61,500 bases of DNA from a bacterium. GTDB lineage: Bacteria > Electryoneota > Electryoneia > Electryoneales > Electryoneaceae. A program made the translations under genes and the position numbers. This document shows, piece after piece, positions 1-7,431 of this stretch. The number at the start of each line of letters is the position of its first letter. The stretch's first letter is position 1. The stretch spans positions 1-61,500 of the forward strand of contig JANQEY010000120.1 in assembly GCA_028278125.1 (NCBI GenBank), read 5' to 3'. A model generated the notes under the pieces. It was given only the letters and a program-made list of their open reading frames with translations. It searched no databases and had not been told where the DNA came from.

Positions 1-564
1 CGGGAAAAAACATGAGTAGCCCGGATAGTCCGTCAGTCGACGGATATCCGGGTTTTATTTTAAGGACTGAGATTGCTGTGTTGGTGGGTAACACAACCAC
101 CGAGCTACACTTACGTTTCGGTTTGCTTCACTGCGTTCCGGTCGCAACGACACATCTACTCCCGGATTCGCTTAAACGCGCAATCCGGGCTACTCTCTTC
201 GCGACGTGGGAGAAGCTGTTGGTTTTTTTATGCAGGGGGAAAAATGGCAGTGGGCGCTGGTGAAATCTGATGGCACTTCGTTGACCTATCGAGTTCCGGA
301 TAGACTCGAAGGCGCTTATATAATTATTGAATAGTAGATACCCTATGTAACCCGGACCGCCCCCGGCCCGGGAAAAAACATGAGTAGCCCGGATAGTCCG
401 TCAGTCGACGGATATCCGGGTTTTATTTTAAGGACTGAGATTGCTTCGTCGCTTCGCTTCCTCGCAACGACACCTCTTCTCCTGGATTCGTAAAAACCGC
501 GCAAACCGGGCTACTCTCTTTCCCGGGATACACTGATCCCGGGCTACCTTTCTTCCCTATCGAT
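1..564. repeat. Gene-free repeat block with two REP-doublet elements
   Basis: I see no credible gene here. Positions 1-77 and 369-445 are an exact 77-base direct repeat. Each lies in a larger element, 16-193 and 384-514, that opens with GTAG plus a CCCGGATA/TATCCGGG hairpin and closes with a CCGGATT/AATCCGGG-type hairpin followed by CTAC, so GTAG faces outward at both ends. Two further GTAG-type palindromes lie at 344-372 and 522-547. The 344-372 unit is an inverted copy, with two mismatches, of 1227-1255. Short open frames here read only through repeats and were not called. Confidence 0.8.
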
Positions 565-969
565 TCAAATAATCAACGGTAACGTATAAGCTATGAAAAG
601 CAGGAAAAATACTATTGTCAGTACTGCTGCTCGAACCTTCATTCTCTTCGGAACTCTGCGACGCGATGCCTTGAAATAGAAAATTTGCCAGAGGAAACGC
701 CATAACCAGAATAGAGCCAGGAAAACAAGCAGGCTGTTTTCAAGTCCACCACCCTTCGCCAGGTCCCAGGAATACAGAATTGAAATTATTCCGATTCCAA
801 AGAACAGCAGTAAAAGAGCTATATGGATTGTATAGAAAATACGTTTATTGGGCATCCCCACTTTTTCAAATGCTTCCTCCCATCCGAATAACCGGTAGAA
901 AAAACAGTGGAAAATCCCCATTGCTACGGTAAGAATCCCGCCAATAATTACGCTGATTACTGCAAGCAT
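565..969 (-). CDS. Small multi-spanning membrane protein, unknown function
   Basis: The 134-residue product is very hydrophobic, with about four membrane spans (roughly residues 3-25, 45-67, 78-96 and 112-133). A basic segment with an SRRR cluster precedes the last span. I do not recognise the family. It stands alone between two repeat blocks, reads toward the repeat field at 1-560, and has no operon partner. Base composition and codon use look ordinary, so it is probably a real gene, but no function can be assigned from the sequence. Confidence 0.6.
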   Translation of the reverse strand: MLAVISVIIGGILTVAMGIFHCFFYRLFGWEEAFEKVGMPNKRIFYTIHIALLLLFFGIGIISILYSWDLAKGGGLENSLLVFLALFWLWRFLWQIFYFKASRRRVPKRMKVRAAVLTIVFFLLFIAYTLPLII

Positions 970-993
970 TATTTACACCCCCTGTTGTCTCGA

Positions 994-1133
994 GTAGCCC
1001 GGATAGTTCGCTGACAGCGAATATCAGGGATTATTTTAAGGACTGAGATTGCTTCGCCTACCCGCTACAGCGGGTAAGGCTCGCAACGACACTCTTTACA
1101 CCCGGATTCGCTTGAATGCGCAATCCGGGCAAC
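994..1133. repeat. Third REP-doublet element
   Basis: This element is a diverged relative of those at 16-193 and 384-514. It opens with GTAGCCCGGATAG, contains the shared core TAAGGACTGAGATTGCT and a TCGCAACGACAC block, and closes with CCCGGATTCG...CAATCCGGGC. The left hairpin is degraded compared with the other copies. Confidence 0.75.
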
Positions 1134-1154
1134 TCCTCCTCTGGATATCCTTCT

Positions 1155-1307
1155 GTGTCATCCCAGACTTGATCTGGGACCAGTGTCTTTATTAAAAAAA
1201 ATCAAATCTTAAATTTAAAACTTTATCCCGGACCGGGGGCGGTCCGGGCTACATATTATGCCAAAAAATCTAAACGACACTGGATCCCGACACTTCGGGA
1301 CGACACC
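1155..1307. repeat. Inverted pair of short palindromic repeats plus a GC palindrome
   Basis: Two units of a second repeat family face each other. The first, 1155-1187, reads GTGTCATCCCAGACTTGATC then TGGGACCAGTGTC. The second, 1273-1307, reads GACACTGGATCCCGACACTT then CGGGACGACAC. Between them at 1227-1255 is a GTAG-type unit (CCCGGACCG/CGGTCCGGG followed by CTAC). A relative of the second family is at 41855-41888. With the doublet at 994-1133 and the terminator near 1390, this accounts for the gap between the membrane protein gene and rplT. Confidence 0.7.
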
Positions 1308-1373
1308 AAAAAAACAACTCTCTATAGATTGAAAAGGATCATAAAAAAATTATGATATCAACAGTTGGAGGGC

Positions 1374-1402
1374 AATAAAAAAAGAGACCAACCTGATCTC
1401 TT
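1374..1402 (-). terminator. Rho-independent terminator after rplT
   Basis: Read on the minus strand, an 8-bp stem (AAGAGATC/GGTCTCTT, one G-U pair) with a 5-base loop is followed by a run of seven or more T. It lies about 30 bases past the rplT stop and probably ends the infC-rpmI-rplT transcript. Confidence 0.75.
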
Positions 1403-1429
1403 CTTTTATAGCATATGTCGAACGAAATT

Positions 1430-1774
1430 TTACATAACCTGCTGGACTACCTCGTTGAAGGCATCAATATCTGAGAAAGCAAGGTCAGCAAGGGTTTTGC
1501 GGTCAAGCTTGATACCCTTTTCGTTCAGACGGTGTATAAAAGTGGAATAGTTAATTCCATGGGGACGGACTGCGGCATTAATCCTGATAATCCACAGTTT
1601 ACGAAATTCACGACGGCGGACTCTTCGGTCGCGGTATGAATATTGTCCCGCGCGTTCAGTTGAACGGTGTGCAGCGCGGATGGTGTTTTTTGTCCGTCCA
1701 TAAAATCCCTTGGCCTTGTTCAGGACTTTTTTCCTGCGGGCTCGGGATGCTGGGTTGTTGGTTGCTCTTGGCAT
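1430..1774 (-). CDS. rplT: 50S ribosomal protein L20
   Basis: The product has 114 residues, close to the usual length of about 118. It opens [18 protein letters not shown] and carries the family's [24 protein letters not shown] and Y..F...L segments. L20 binds 23S rRNA and is needed early in 50S assembly; in several bacteria it also represses its own operon. It is the last gene of infC-rpmI-rplT, starting nine bases after the rpmI stop, and is followed by a terminator at 1374-1402. Identification is secure. Confidence 0.97.
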   Translation of the reverse strand: MPRATNNPASRARRKKVLNKAKGFYGRTKNTIRAAHRSTERAGQYSYRDRRVRRREFRKLWIIRINAAVRPHGINYSTFIHRLNEKGIKLDRKTLADLAFSDIDAFNEVVQQVM

Positions 1775-1783
1775 TATATAATC

Positions 1784-1978
1784 CTATACCTCAATCATTT
1801 TGCGAATACGCGGAACATCTACCCTGTCAACAAGACCGGCTTTACGCAGCTTACGTTTACGGTCACGTGATTTTTTTGTCAGGATGTGGCTTTTAAAGCT
1901 GTGATTCCGACGAATTTTTCCTGTTCCTGTTTTACGGAACCGCTTTTTCGCGGCCCTGCTGGATTTCATCTTTGGCAT
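1784..1978 (-). CDS. rpmI: 50S ribosomal protein L35
   Basis: This 64-residue, strongly basic protein starts [20 protein letters not shown] and contains the family's [12 protein letters not shown] segment. Size and sequence are typical for L35. It lies between infC and rplT in the conserved order, 39 bases after the infC stop. Confidence 0.96.
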   Translation of the reverse strand: MPKMKSSRAAKKRFRKTGTGKIRRNHSFKSHILTKKSRDRKRKLRKAGLVDRVDVPRIRKMIEV

Positions 1979-2017
1979 TGTTTTATCCTCAATTCCATCA
2001 AGTCGAGAACTGCGACA

Positions 2018-2560
2018 CTACTTTTTCTGCAGTGTCATAACCATATTTCTCTGGCCTTCCATCTGGATAGTACCTTCAATCTTCGCGATATCTTCAACCG
2101 CCTCAATAAACCTGTCCATTACATCACGTCCCAGTTCTTTATGTGTGATCATGCGGCCTTTAAAGATCATGGTGACTTTTACCTTGTCACCCTTTTCAAT
2201 AAAGTCTCGGACAGCTTTAAGTTTAAAATTAAAATCATGATCGTCAATTTTGGGTGTGACACGAATTCTTTTTATCTGTGTCTGGTGACCCTTTTTCCTG
2301 CTTGCCTTCTCTTTTTTAGCCAGTTCGTAGAGGAACTTGCCATAATCGAGAATCCTGACAACCGGTGGTTTTGCATTGGGTGCAATTTCAACAAGGTCCA
2401 ACTCGTTTTCAGCAGCCATATCGAGTGCCTTGTTTATTTCAACTATCCCTACCTGTTCACCATCCGGTCCGATTAATCGCACCGGAGAAACCTTAATTTG
2501 CTCGTTGACACGATGCGCAGAAGGTGGTTTTGGTGCACTACGATCACGATTTGAGACGAT
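2018..2560 (-). CDS. infC: Translation initiation factor IF-3, AUC start codon
   Basis: IF-3 binds the 30S subunit, blocks premature joining with 50S and rejects non-standard start codons. The product has both IF-3 domains: an N-terminal part with VNEQIKV and VRLIGPDGEQ.G and a C-terminal part with KI.DHDFNFKLKAVRDFIEKG. The open frame runs back to an ATG at 2635, but that stretch encodes MAEVTGSSPVSPTR, which is an antisense-frame reading of the tRNA-Val gene. The only good ribosome site is AAGGAG at 2570-2575, nine bases before an in-frame ATC at 2560-2558. That gives 180 residues, the length of E. coli IF-3. E. coli infC starts at AUU and is autoregulated through it, so AUC fits the same logic. 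The family is certain; the start is inferred. Confidence 0.93.
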   Translation of the reverse strand: MVSNRDRSAPKPPSAHRVNEQIKVSPVRLIGPDGEQVGIVEINKALDMAAENELDLVEIAPNAKPPVVRILDYGKFLYELAKKEKASRKKGHQTQIKRIRVTPKIDDHDFNFKLKAVRDFIEKGDKVKVTMIFKGRMITHKELGRDVMDRFIEAVEDIAKIEGTIQMEGQRNMVMTLQKK

Positions 2561-2575
2561 GAGTAATATCTCCTT
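2561..2575 (-). promoter_or_regulatory. infC ribosome binding site ahead of an AUC start
   Basis: On the minus strand AAGGAG (2575-2570) is followed by a 9-base spacer and then ATC. No ATG, GTG or TTG stands at a usable distance. The untranslated leader is bounded just upstream by the CCA end of tRNA-Val at 2596. Confidence 0.75.
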
Positions 2576-2595
2576 ATTAATTGACTGAAAGATCC

Positions 2596-2674
<79 letters not shown>

Positions 2675-2728
2675 TCAAACGGTATAATCAACCTGTTCAG
2701 TGCGTATATCACACACCTTTTAATCCGG

Positions 2729-2813
2729 TGCCGAGGGCCGGACTCGAACCGGCACGGAGCTTTGCCCCGGGAGATTTTAAGTCTCCTGTGTCTGCCTATT
2801 CCACCACCCCGGC
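2729..2813 (-). tRNA. tRNA-Leu (anticodon TAA)
   Basis: This 85-base tRNA has the long variable arm of the leucine class. The acceptor is GCCGGGG/CCTCGGC with discriminator A. The anticodon stem GGAGA/TCTCC encloses CTTAAAA, giving TAA. CCA is not encoded (ACCG follows). Confidence 0.92.
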
Positions 2814-2880
2814 AGGTTCGGTTCAATCTCCGGCAGTATTACTACCGGTAAACAAACTTTCGTTCAAAGAACATCTATTG

Positions 2881-2953
2881 AGGCGGCGGCCGGATTCGAA
2901 CCGGCGAATAAAGGTTTTGCAGACCTTCGCCTTAGCCACTTGGCCACGCCGCC
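2881..2953 (-). tRNA. tRNA-Cys (anticodon GCA)
   Basis: The acceptor is GGCGGCG/CGCCGCC with discriminator T, as expected for cysteine. The anticodon arm is AAGGT-CTGCAAA-ACCTT, giving GCA. CCA is not encoded. Confidence 0.93.
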
Positions 2954-3031
2954 CAGCCAACCTCAGGTATTGTGAAAGATCATTAGCCTCACCAACCAGG
3001 AAACTAATTAAGCTTCTATCTCAAAAAAGAG

Positions 3032-3104
3032 AGCGAGAGACCGGACTCGAACCGGCGACAGCCACGTTGGCAACGTGGGGCTCTACCAACTGAGCTACTC
3101 TCGC
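3032..3104 (-). tRNA. tRNA-Gly (anticodon GCC)
   Basis: The acceptor is GCGAGAG/CTCTCGC with discriminator T. The anticodon arm is CCACG-TTGCCAA-CGTGG, giving GCC. CCA is not encoded. Confidence 0.93.
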
Positions 3105-3139
3105 TTGATATGCACTATCAGCTTGTCAAAACTGGCGTT

Positions 3140-3319
3140 TCAGCTATCCTCTTCAAGGTCGTCGATTTTACTGCTGTAATCGGTTTTACCTGACGATTCG
3201 CCAAAAGCCCTGTCCCGGATCTTTTTACGAAGCTCTATGTTCCGCTTCTTCTCGTGTTGTGCCTTCCTCCAGAAGATCCACAACAAAAGACAAAGTACTA
3301 AACCGAGAATCAATTTCAC
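3140..3319 (-). CDS. Single-span small membrane protein inside the tRNA cluster
   Basis: A GTG-started frame of 59 codons lies between tRNA-Ala and tRNA-Gly. A clear ribosome site, GGGAG, sits seven bases before the GTG. The product begins with one membrane span (KLILGLVLCLLLWIFW), continues with a strongly basic stretch (RKAQHEKKRNIELRKKIRDR) and ends acidic (KIDDLEEDS). This is a membrane anchor followed by a charged cytoplasmic helix. I know no family for it. Ribosome site, composition and charge pattern support a real gene; translation is not proven. Confidence 0.6.
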   Translation of the reverse strand: MKLILGLVLCLLLWIFWRKAQHEKKRNIELRKKIRDRAFGESSGKTDYSSKIDDLEEDS

Positions 3320-3347
3320 AATGTCGCTCCCTGTTGGGCGACTGATG

Positions 3348-3420
3348 TGGAGCCTAGCGGGATCGAACCGCTGACCTCCTGAATGCCATTCAGGCGCTCT
3401 CCCAGCTGAGCTAAGGCCCC
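3348..3420 (-). tRNA. tRNA-Ala (anticodon GGC)
   Basis: The acceptor is GGGGCCT/AGGCTCC with discriminator A. The anticodon arm is CCTGA-ATGGCAT-TCAGG, giving GGC. It is the first tRNA of the minus-strand cluster that leads to infC. CCA is not encoded. The 188 bases upstream, to the stress protein gene, show nothing I recognise. Confidence 0.93.
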
Positions 3421-3608
3421 TTTACCACAAAAAAGCAATCAGAAAGAAACGTGGCTAAGCTGATCATAGCCAGCACCACATTTACAGCGGAAATTCCGCC
3501 CTGACCATCACCAAAGATCATTATTTTCTTACATCTTTGCGAACCGAGAATATATGGCCAACCTGCTGGGTTGTCAACACATTGTGTAATGTACTCACTC
3601 CCGGCTCT

Positions 3609-4061
3609 TTACTCCACATCTTCCCCTTTTAACACCAGGACAGACGTCTTTGAATGACGCAATACATGCTCGGCAACTGAGCCAATTAATTGGTCAGCTA
3701 AATTAGTCCGTCCCTTTGAGCACATTACGATTAAATTCGCGCCAATCTCTTCTGCAACTTGTGAGATCATCTGCCTTGGTTTTCCTTCCCTTAACAGAAT
3801 CTCACACAAATCCCCGGCATTTTCACTCTCGATGAGTTTTTCAATAATTTCCCTGCTCCTGACCGCCTGCTCACGAATATATTCTTCGTAATTCTGCTGA
3901 CTGACACGCAGGTATTGCATCTCCTCCTTGGACATGAACTCTTCATGTACATTGAGGACAGTAATTTTACCCTCATAACGCCTGGCAATATTTACAGCAG
4001 CTTTAAATCCCTTGTTCGACCAGTCTGAAGTATCCGTTGGAAAAAGTATATGTCTAAACAT
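3609..4061 (-). CDS. Universal stress protein (UspA family)
   Basis: The 150-residue protein is a single Usp domain. It starts with the first strand ILFPTDTSDWS, has a middle INIA-type helix and ends with CSKGRTNLADQLIGSVAEHVLRHS-like sequence, where the family's nucleotide loop and GSV.E.VLR helix lie. The usual GSHG is replaced by CSKG, so ATP binding is uncertain. It begins 25 bases after the stop of the NhaD-like antiporter and is likely co-transcribed with it, as Usp proteins often are with ion transporters. The specific role is unknown. Confidence 0.85.
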   Translation of the reverse strand: MFRHILFPTDTSDWSNKGFKAAVNIARRYEGKITVLNVHEEFMSKEEMQYLRVSQQNYEEYIREQAVRSREIIEKLIESENAGDLCEILLREGKPRQMISQVAEEIGANLIVMCSKGRTNLADQLIGSVAEHVLRHSKTSVLVLKGEDVE

Positions 4062-4086
4062 TGTAATTGTCCTTTTCAGTTTCGCT

Positions 4087-5715
4087 TTATTGTAAGAAGA
4101 ATATCAATGTTACGACGACGAACAGACTTCCCAATATAGCCACCGACCATAACATAAATCCGAAGAAACTGGGCATCTTGATACCGCTCTCTTCAGAAAT
4201 ACTTTTGACCATAAAGTTGGGCGCGTTCCCGATGTATGTCATCGCTCCAAAGAATACCGCGCCAACGGATATCGCTTTCAGATCTCGAACAAAATGTGCC
4301 GCCATTGGATGCTGGATAGTATTCGTCAGGATCAGGTTGACAGTATTGTCGTCCAGCCCCATCCTGCCCTGGGCAAGATTGTAGAATGTTAAATATGTCG
4401 GTGCGTTATCCAGGAATGCCGACAACGATCCAGTTATCCAGAAATAATGGAACGGTTTCTGGACAAAGTTGACAATAAATGCAAGCGCACCTTCTGTTCC
4501 CGCCTGTAGCATCGCCAAAGCCGGCACAATTGTCATAAATATTCCGGCAAAGAGGTACGCGACCTCCTGGATTGGGAACCAGGTAAATCCATTATCCTTC
4601 CTGATCTTTTTCCTGGTTGTTTTAATGGAAAGGTAAACCATCAGGACAATAAACAGATCCCTCATGATGGCTTGCCATGTCATATGAACCCCAAGAACGT
4701 TTACATCGCCAACCTTTACCGATCCACTGAACAATACCGCACCCATAATACCGGCAAGGAAAATGAGGTTATGAAGTCCTTCAAGACGAAGCGGTTCTTT
4801 TTCGCTGTTATTGATAATCTCAAATTTTCCCTTATCCTTTTGAAAAAGAATTGTATCAATAATAAAGAAAAGCAGGAGTAGCCAGATAGCCGCAAAGGAG
4901 AAATGCGGGAACAGGTTTAAAGTCCAGAAGAACGGGACACCGTGAAGGAATCCGAGGAACAGGGGCGGATCACCAAGTGGTGTCAACGAACCGCCGATAT
5001 TGCTGACAAGGAAAATAAAGAAGATGATAATATGCATCTTGTTTTTACGGTGCTTATTGGCACGAATGATGGGACGGATCAATATCATCGAAGCACCGGT
5101 TGTACCCATCCATGATGCCAGTATGGTTCCAATCAGGATAATTAGCAAATTAACTGCGGGAGTGCCAACGAGGGTTCCCCTGAGGAGAATCCCGCCGGAT
5201 GCTGTAAAAAGTCCCCATAGCAGGATTATGAATGGGATATAATCAGCGAGATAAATGTGCAGTATCTCATACAACGCATCGCCTTTATAGGCGATGAGGA
5301 ATGGAATCGCAAAAACCAGTGCCCAGAACGCGGAAATTTTCCCGAAATTGTGATGCCAGAATCGTGGTGCAAATAATGGGAACAGGGCGATTGAAAGAAG
5401 AATTCCAGCGAAGGGTAACGCACTCCAGATCGGTAACATTTTCCCCAGTTCACTCCCACCATGACCACCGCCATGACCATCATGTTCTCCATGAGCAGCT
5501 TCATCATGTGAACCGTGTTCATCACCATGTGCTGCAGCATCATGATGATCGTCACCAGTGTGTTCACCTGCGGAATCGACGTGGACAGCTGATTTTTCCG
5601 AGGAGTGACTATCCTCAAGGGCGGTCTCAGCAAACACGGATGGCAGGATAAATCCTGCTGATAAAAGCATCAGGATAAAAAACAATATTCTAGTTTTTAC
5701 TGGAAAACTTTGCAT
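4087..5715 (-). CDS. NhaD/CitM-type ion transporter with His-rich periplasmic N-terminus
   Basis: This 542-residue protein of the ion transporter superfamily is probably a Na+/H+ antiporter. It opens with a signal peptide (cut likely after SVFA, near residue 29). A linker to about residue 90 is rich in Asp, Gly and His, with about a dozen His including DDHHD and HGDEHGSHDE. About eleven or twelve membrane spans follow. Family signatures are visible: GGSLTPLGDPPLFLGFLHG, SAFLDNAPTYLTFYN near the C-terminus, and the late GAMTYIGNAPNFMV. The linker would face the periplasm and could bind metal ions. It is followed by the Usp gene. Transport of another anion or cation is possible. Confidence 0.75.
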   Translation of the reverse strand: MQSFPVKTRILFFILMLLSAGFILPSVFAETALEDSHSSEKSAVHVDSAGEHTGDDHHDAAAHGDEHGSHDEAAHGEHDGHGGGHGGSELGKMLPIWSALPFAGILLSIALFPLFAPRFWHHNFGKISAFWALVFAIPFLIAYKGDALYEILHIYLADYIPFIILLWGLFTASGGILLRGTLVGTPAVNLLIILIGTILASWMGTTGASMILIRPIIRANKHRKNKMHIIIFFIFLVSNIGGSLTPLGDPPLFLGFLHGVPFFWTLNLFPHFSFAAIWLLLLFFIIDTILFQKDKGKFEIINNSEKEPLRLEGLHNLIFLAGIMGAVLFSGSVKVGDVNVLGVHMTWQAIMRDLFIVLMVYLSIKTTRKKIRKDNGFTWFPIQEVAYLFAGIFMTIVPALAMLQAGTEGALAFIVNFVQKPFHYFWITGSLSAFLDNAPTYLTFYNLAQGRMGLDDNTVNLILTNTIQHPMAAHFVRDLKAISVGAVFFGAMTYIGNAPNFMVKSISEESGIKMPSFFGFMLWSVAILGSLFVVVTLIFFLQ

Positions 5716-5926
5716 CTTGGAATTCCTCCCTGGAGCTCCGAAAACAAAAATTGTTCGGTGTACAAATGAAGCTCAAAAGTACATCCGTCACGCTTTAGAG
5801 GCAATGGCTATAAAGCTAAATATCCTCTTCAGGCCTCATTATGACGTTGAAAATTATAATTATTACGGAATGCGGGAAATATCCAAAAACTCGGAATTTA
5901 GAGAGGATCCTGGGGATTGGATGCAA

Positions 5927-6811
5927 TCATTCATTGTGTTTAGCGTGGAATCGAGCTTTTTTTAATCTCAGGACAAGATCGGTAATCCGTTTATCGTCTG
6001 GAAGTTCATAACGCATTGATATTAGTTCGGCACGTACTTTAGGGCCACGAAACGCAGCAACACCAAGGTAACGAGCATTACCACCCGCCTGGACAATGGG
6101 AACAGGATATTTATCTTCAACACCCTCTATCACCGTCTGGGAATGACCACCAACTATCAGGTCAACATCTTTCCACTTTTTTGAATTTTTCCTGTCGTGC
6201 TCATTTCCGGCATGTGAAAGTACTATCAGCTTTGCGTTTCCAGGTACCAACCCTTTGACTACAACAAGCATACTGTCCGGATCAAGGACTTTGATATACT
6301 GAACATCATTGGGATCAATAAACTTGAGAGCGTCGGGATTTAAAAGGGAAGTAATGGCGTATTTGCTATTTTTCCGTTCAACTATTCGCAGGGGCGGAGC
6401 TAATGGTGTCCCATCGAGGTAGACCACATTTGCACAGATCACCGGCAGCCTTTCACAAATCTGCCTGATCACCTTTTCACCCTGCCTTAATTCCTGGTCA
6501 CCAAGACCGATCGCGTCATAGCCGGCGTACTCCATCGCTTCAATGACAAATCGTGATGTCAGTGAATCATTCAGGGCGGGCATAAAATCACCGGAATCAA
6601 CAAGGATTACTTCACCGAGTTCACGGCGGCGTTCGATCTCGAGGGTACGTTTTTCCATCGCCCCAAGCGGATCGCTGGGGCAACGGCAGTTTTCAAAAGT
6701 TGCGTTTGTGCAGCCCGTATAGAGTATTTCAAGGGCGATGGCCGAAGAGGTGTTTACAACAATTATCAGCGAGACGACAATTAGCAGGACAGCTGATCTG
6801 GACAAATTCAT
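5927..6811 (-). CDS. UshA-like metallophosphoesterase-fold protein, partly degenerate
   Basis: The 294-residue exported protein has a signal peptide (residues 1-26) and one calcineurin/UshA N-terminal fold. The usual NDxHG opening is replaced by YTGCTNATF, followed by CRCPSDPLGAMEKR. VDSGDF keeps the bridging Asp. The GNHE block is GLGDQE, so Asn and His are lost. LSHAGNEHD and VGGHSQ keep one His each. Some metal ligands are therefore gone and hydrolase activity is doubtful. It resembles the protein at 15360-16385, sharing the CxCP...P.G...R motif. Relatives are annotated as UshA-like (seleno)proteins. Role unknown. Confidence 0.65.
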   Translation of the reverse strand: MNLSRSAVLLIVVSLIIVVNTSSAIALEILYTGCTNATFENCRCPSDPLGAMEKRTLEIERRRELGEVILVDSGDFMPALNDSLTSRFVIEAMEYAGYDAIGLGDQELRQGEKVIRQICERLPVICANVVYLDGTPLAPPLRIVERKNSKYAITSLLNPDALKFIDPNDVQYIKVLDPDSMLVVVKGLVPGNAKLIVLSHAGNEHDRKNSKKWKDVDLIVGGHSQTVIEGVEDKYPVPIVQAGGNARYLGVAAFRGPKVRAELISMRYELPDDKRITDLVLRLKKARFHAKHNE

Positions 6812-6902
6812 CTAATAATTCTCTCAGCATTTAATTCTATTGCGCTACAGATATAATTCTAAATCAATTAATTATATTCTTTTAATCAGCCGTTTGTTCC
6901 AT

Positions 6903-7406
6903 TTATTCAGTTACTGTTGAGTCCGGCTCCTCCTGTACAGCCCAGATTCCTTTACCTGCAGCCTTGGCTTCGTTCTCAAGTTGCTGATAGATCTCTGCCC
7001 GAGGGTGTTTATGTTCCCTGTTTACTTCAGCCAATCCCATTGAGAGCAACCAGCCATTATAATCAGTTCCATCAGGCAGTTTTACATAAGCAGCGATATC
7101 AACTGAGGCTGTATCCGGCTCCAGGGTGTTACAAAATTCTAACTCGATATTTGATTCCCCGAGAAACTCTTCAACCTGGGCAACCGAGGTGGAATCTATT
7201 GATACCAATACTCTCGTAGAATCAGTCTGTTCGTATAATGCGGATGGATTTATTCCGATAAGATTGACAACGCGGCCTTTATCCAGCCTGATAGAGTTCA
7301 CGTCAATCACACTATCAACAGAATCATGAGTAGTAAAATAGAAGACAGAATAAACAAGTACTGCCGTTAAACACATGATTAAAAATACCGCAATTCCGGT
7401 TTTCAT
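6903..7406 (-). CDS. Staphylococcal nuclease-like domain protein
   Basis: This 167-residue membrane-anchored or exported protein has a span at residues 5-25. The rest fits the SNase fold: GRVVNLIGINPSA near the start of the barrel, then AAYVKLPDGTDYNGWLLSMG and the closing EAKAAGKGIW typical of thermonucleases. The catalytic RLIGID.PE segment is altered (VNLIGINPSA), and I cannot see the usual Arg/Glu/Arg triad intact, so activity is doubtful. It lies 91 bases upstream of the UshA-like gene on the same strand. Confidence 0.6.
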   Translation of the reverse strand: MKTGIAVFLIMCLTAVLVYSVFYFTTHDSVDSVIDVNSIRLDKGRVVNLIGINPSALYEQTDSTRVLVSIDSTSVAQVEEFLGESNIELEFCNTLEPDTASVDIAAYVKLPDGTDYNGWLLSMGLAEVNREHKHPRAEIYQQLENEAKAAGKGIWAVQEEPDSTVTE

Positions 7407-7431
7407 CTATAACTCCAAGAATTTGGTTCTC

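Noticed and set aside
12..270. Two overlapping small plus-strand frames
   Set aside because: They lie within the REP-doublet at 16-193 and its flank, have no ribosome site and match no protein type.
2728..3093. Plus-strand frame across the tRNA genes, starting MPRAGLEPARSFAPGDFKS
   Set aside because: It is the antisense reading of tRNA-Leu, tRNA-Cys and tRNA-Gly, a known false-gene pattern.
5226..5633. Met- and His-rich minus-strand frame
   Set aside because: It is an out-of-frame reading of the His-rich linker of the NhaD-like gene.
5717..5965. 82-residue plus-strand frame in the gap upstream of the NhaD-like gene
   Set aside because: It runs into the 3' end of the UshA-like gene on the other strand, has no clear ribosome site and no recognisable feature.
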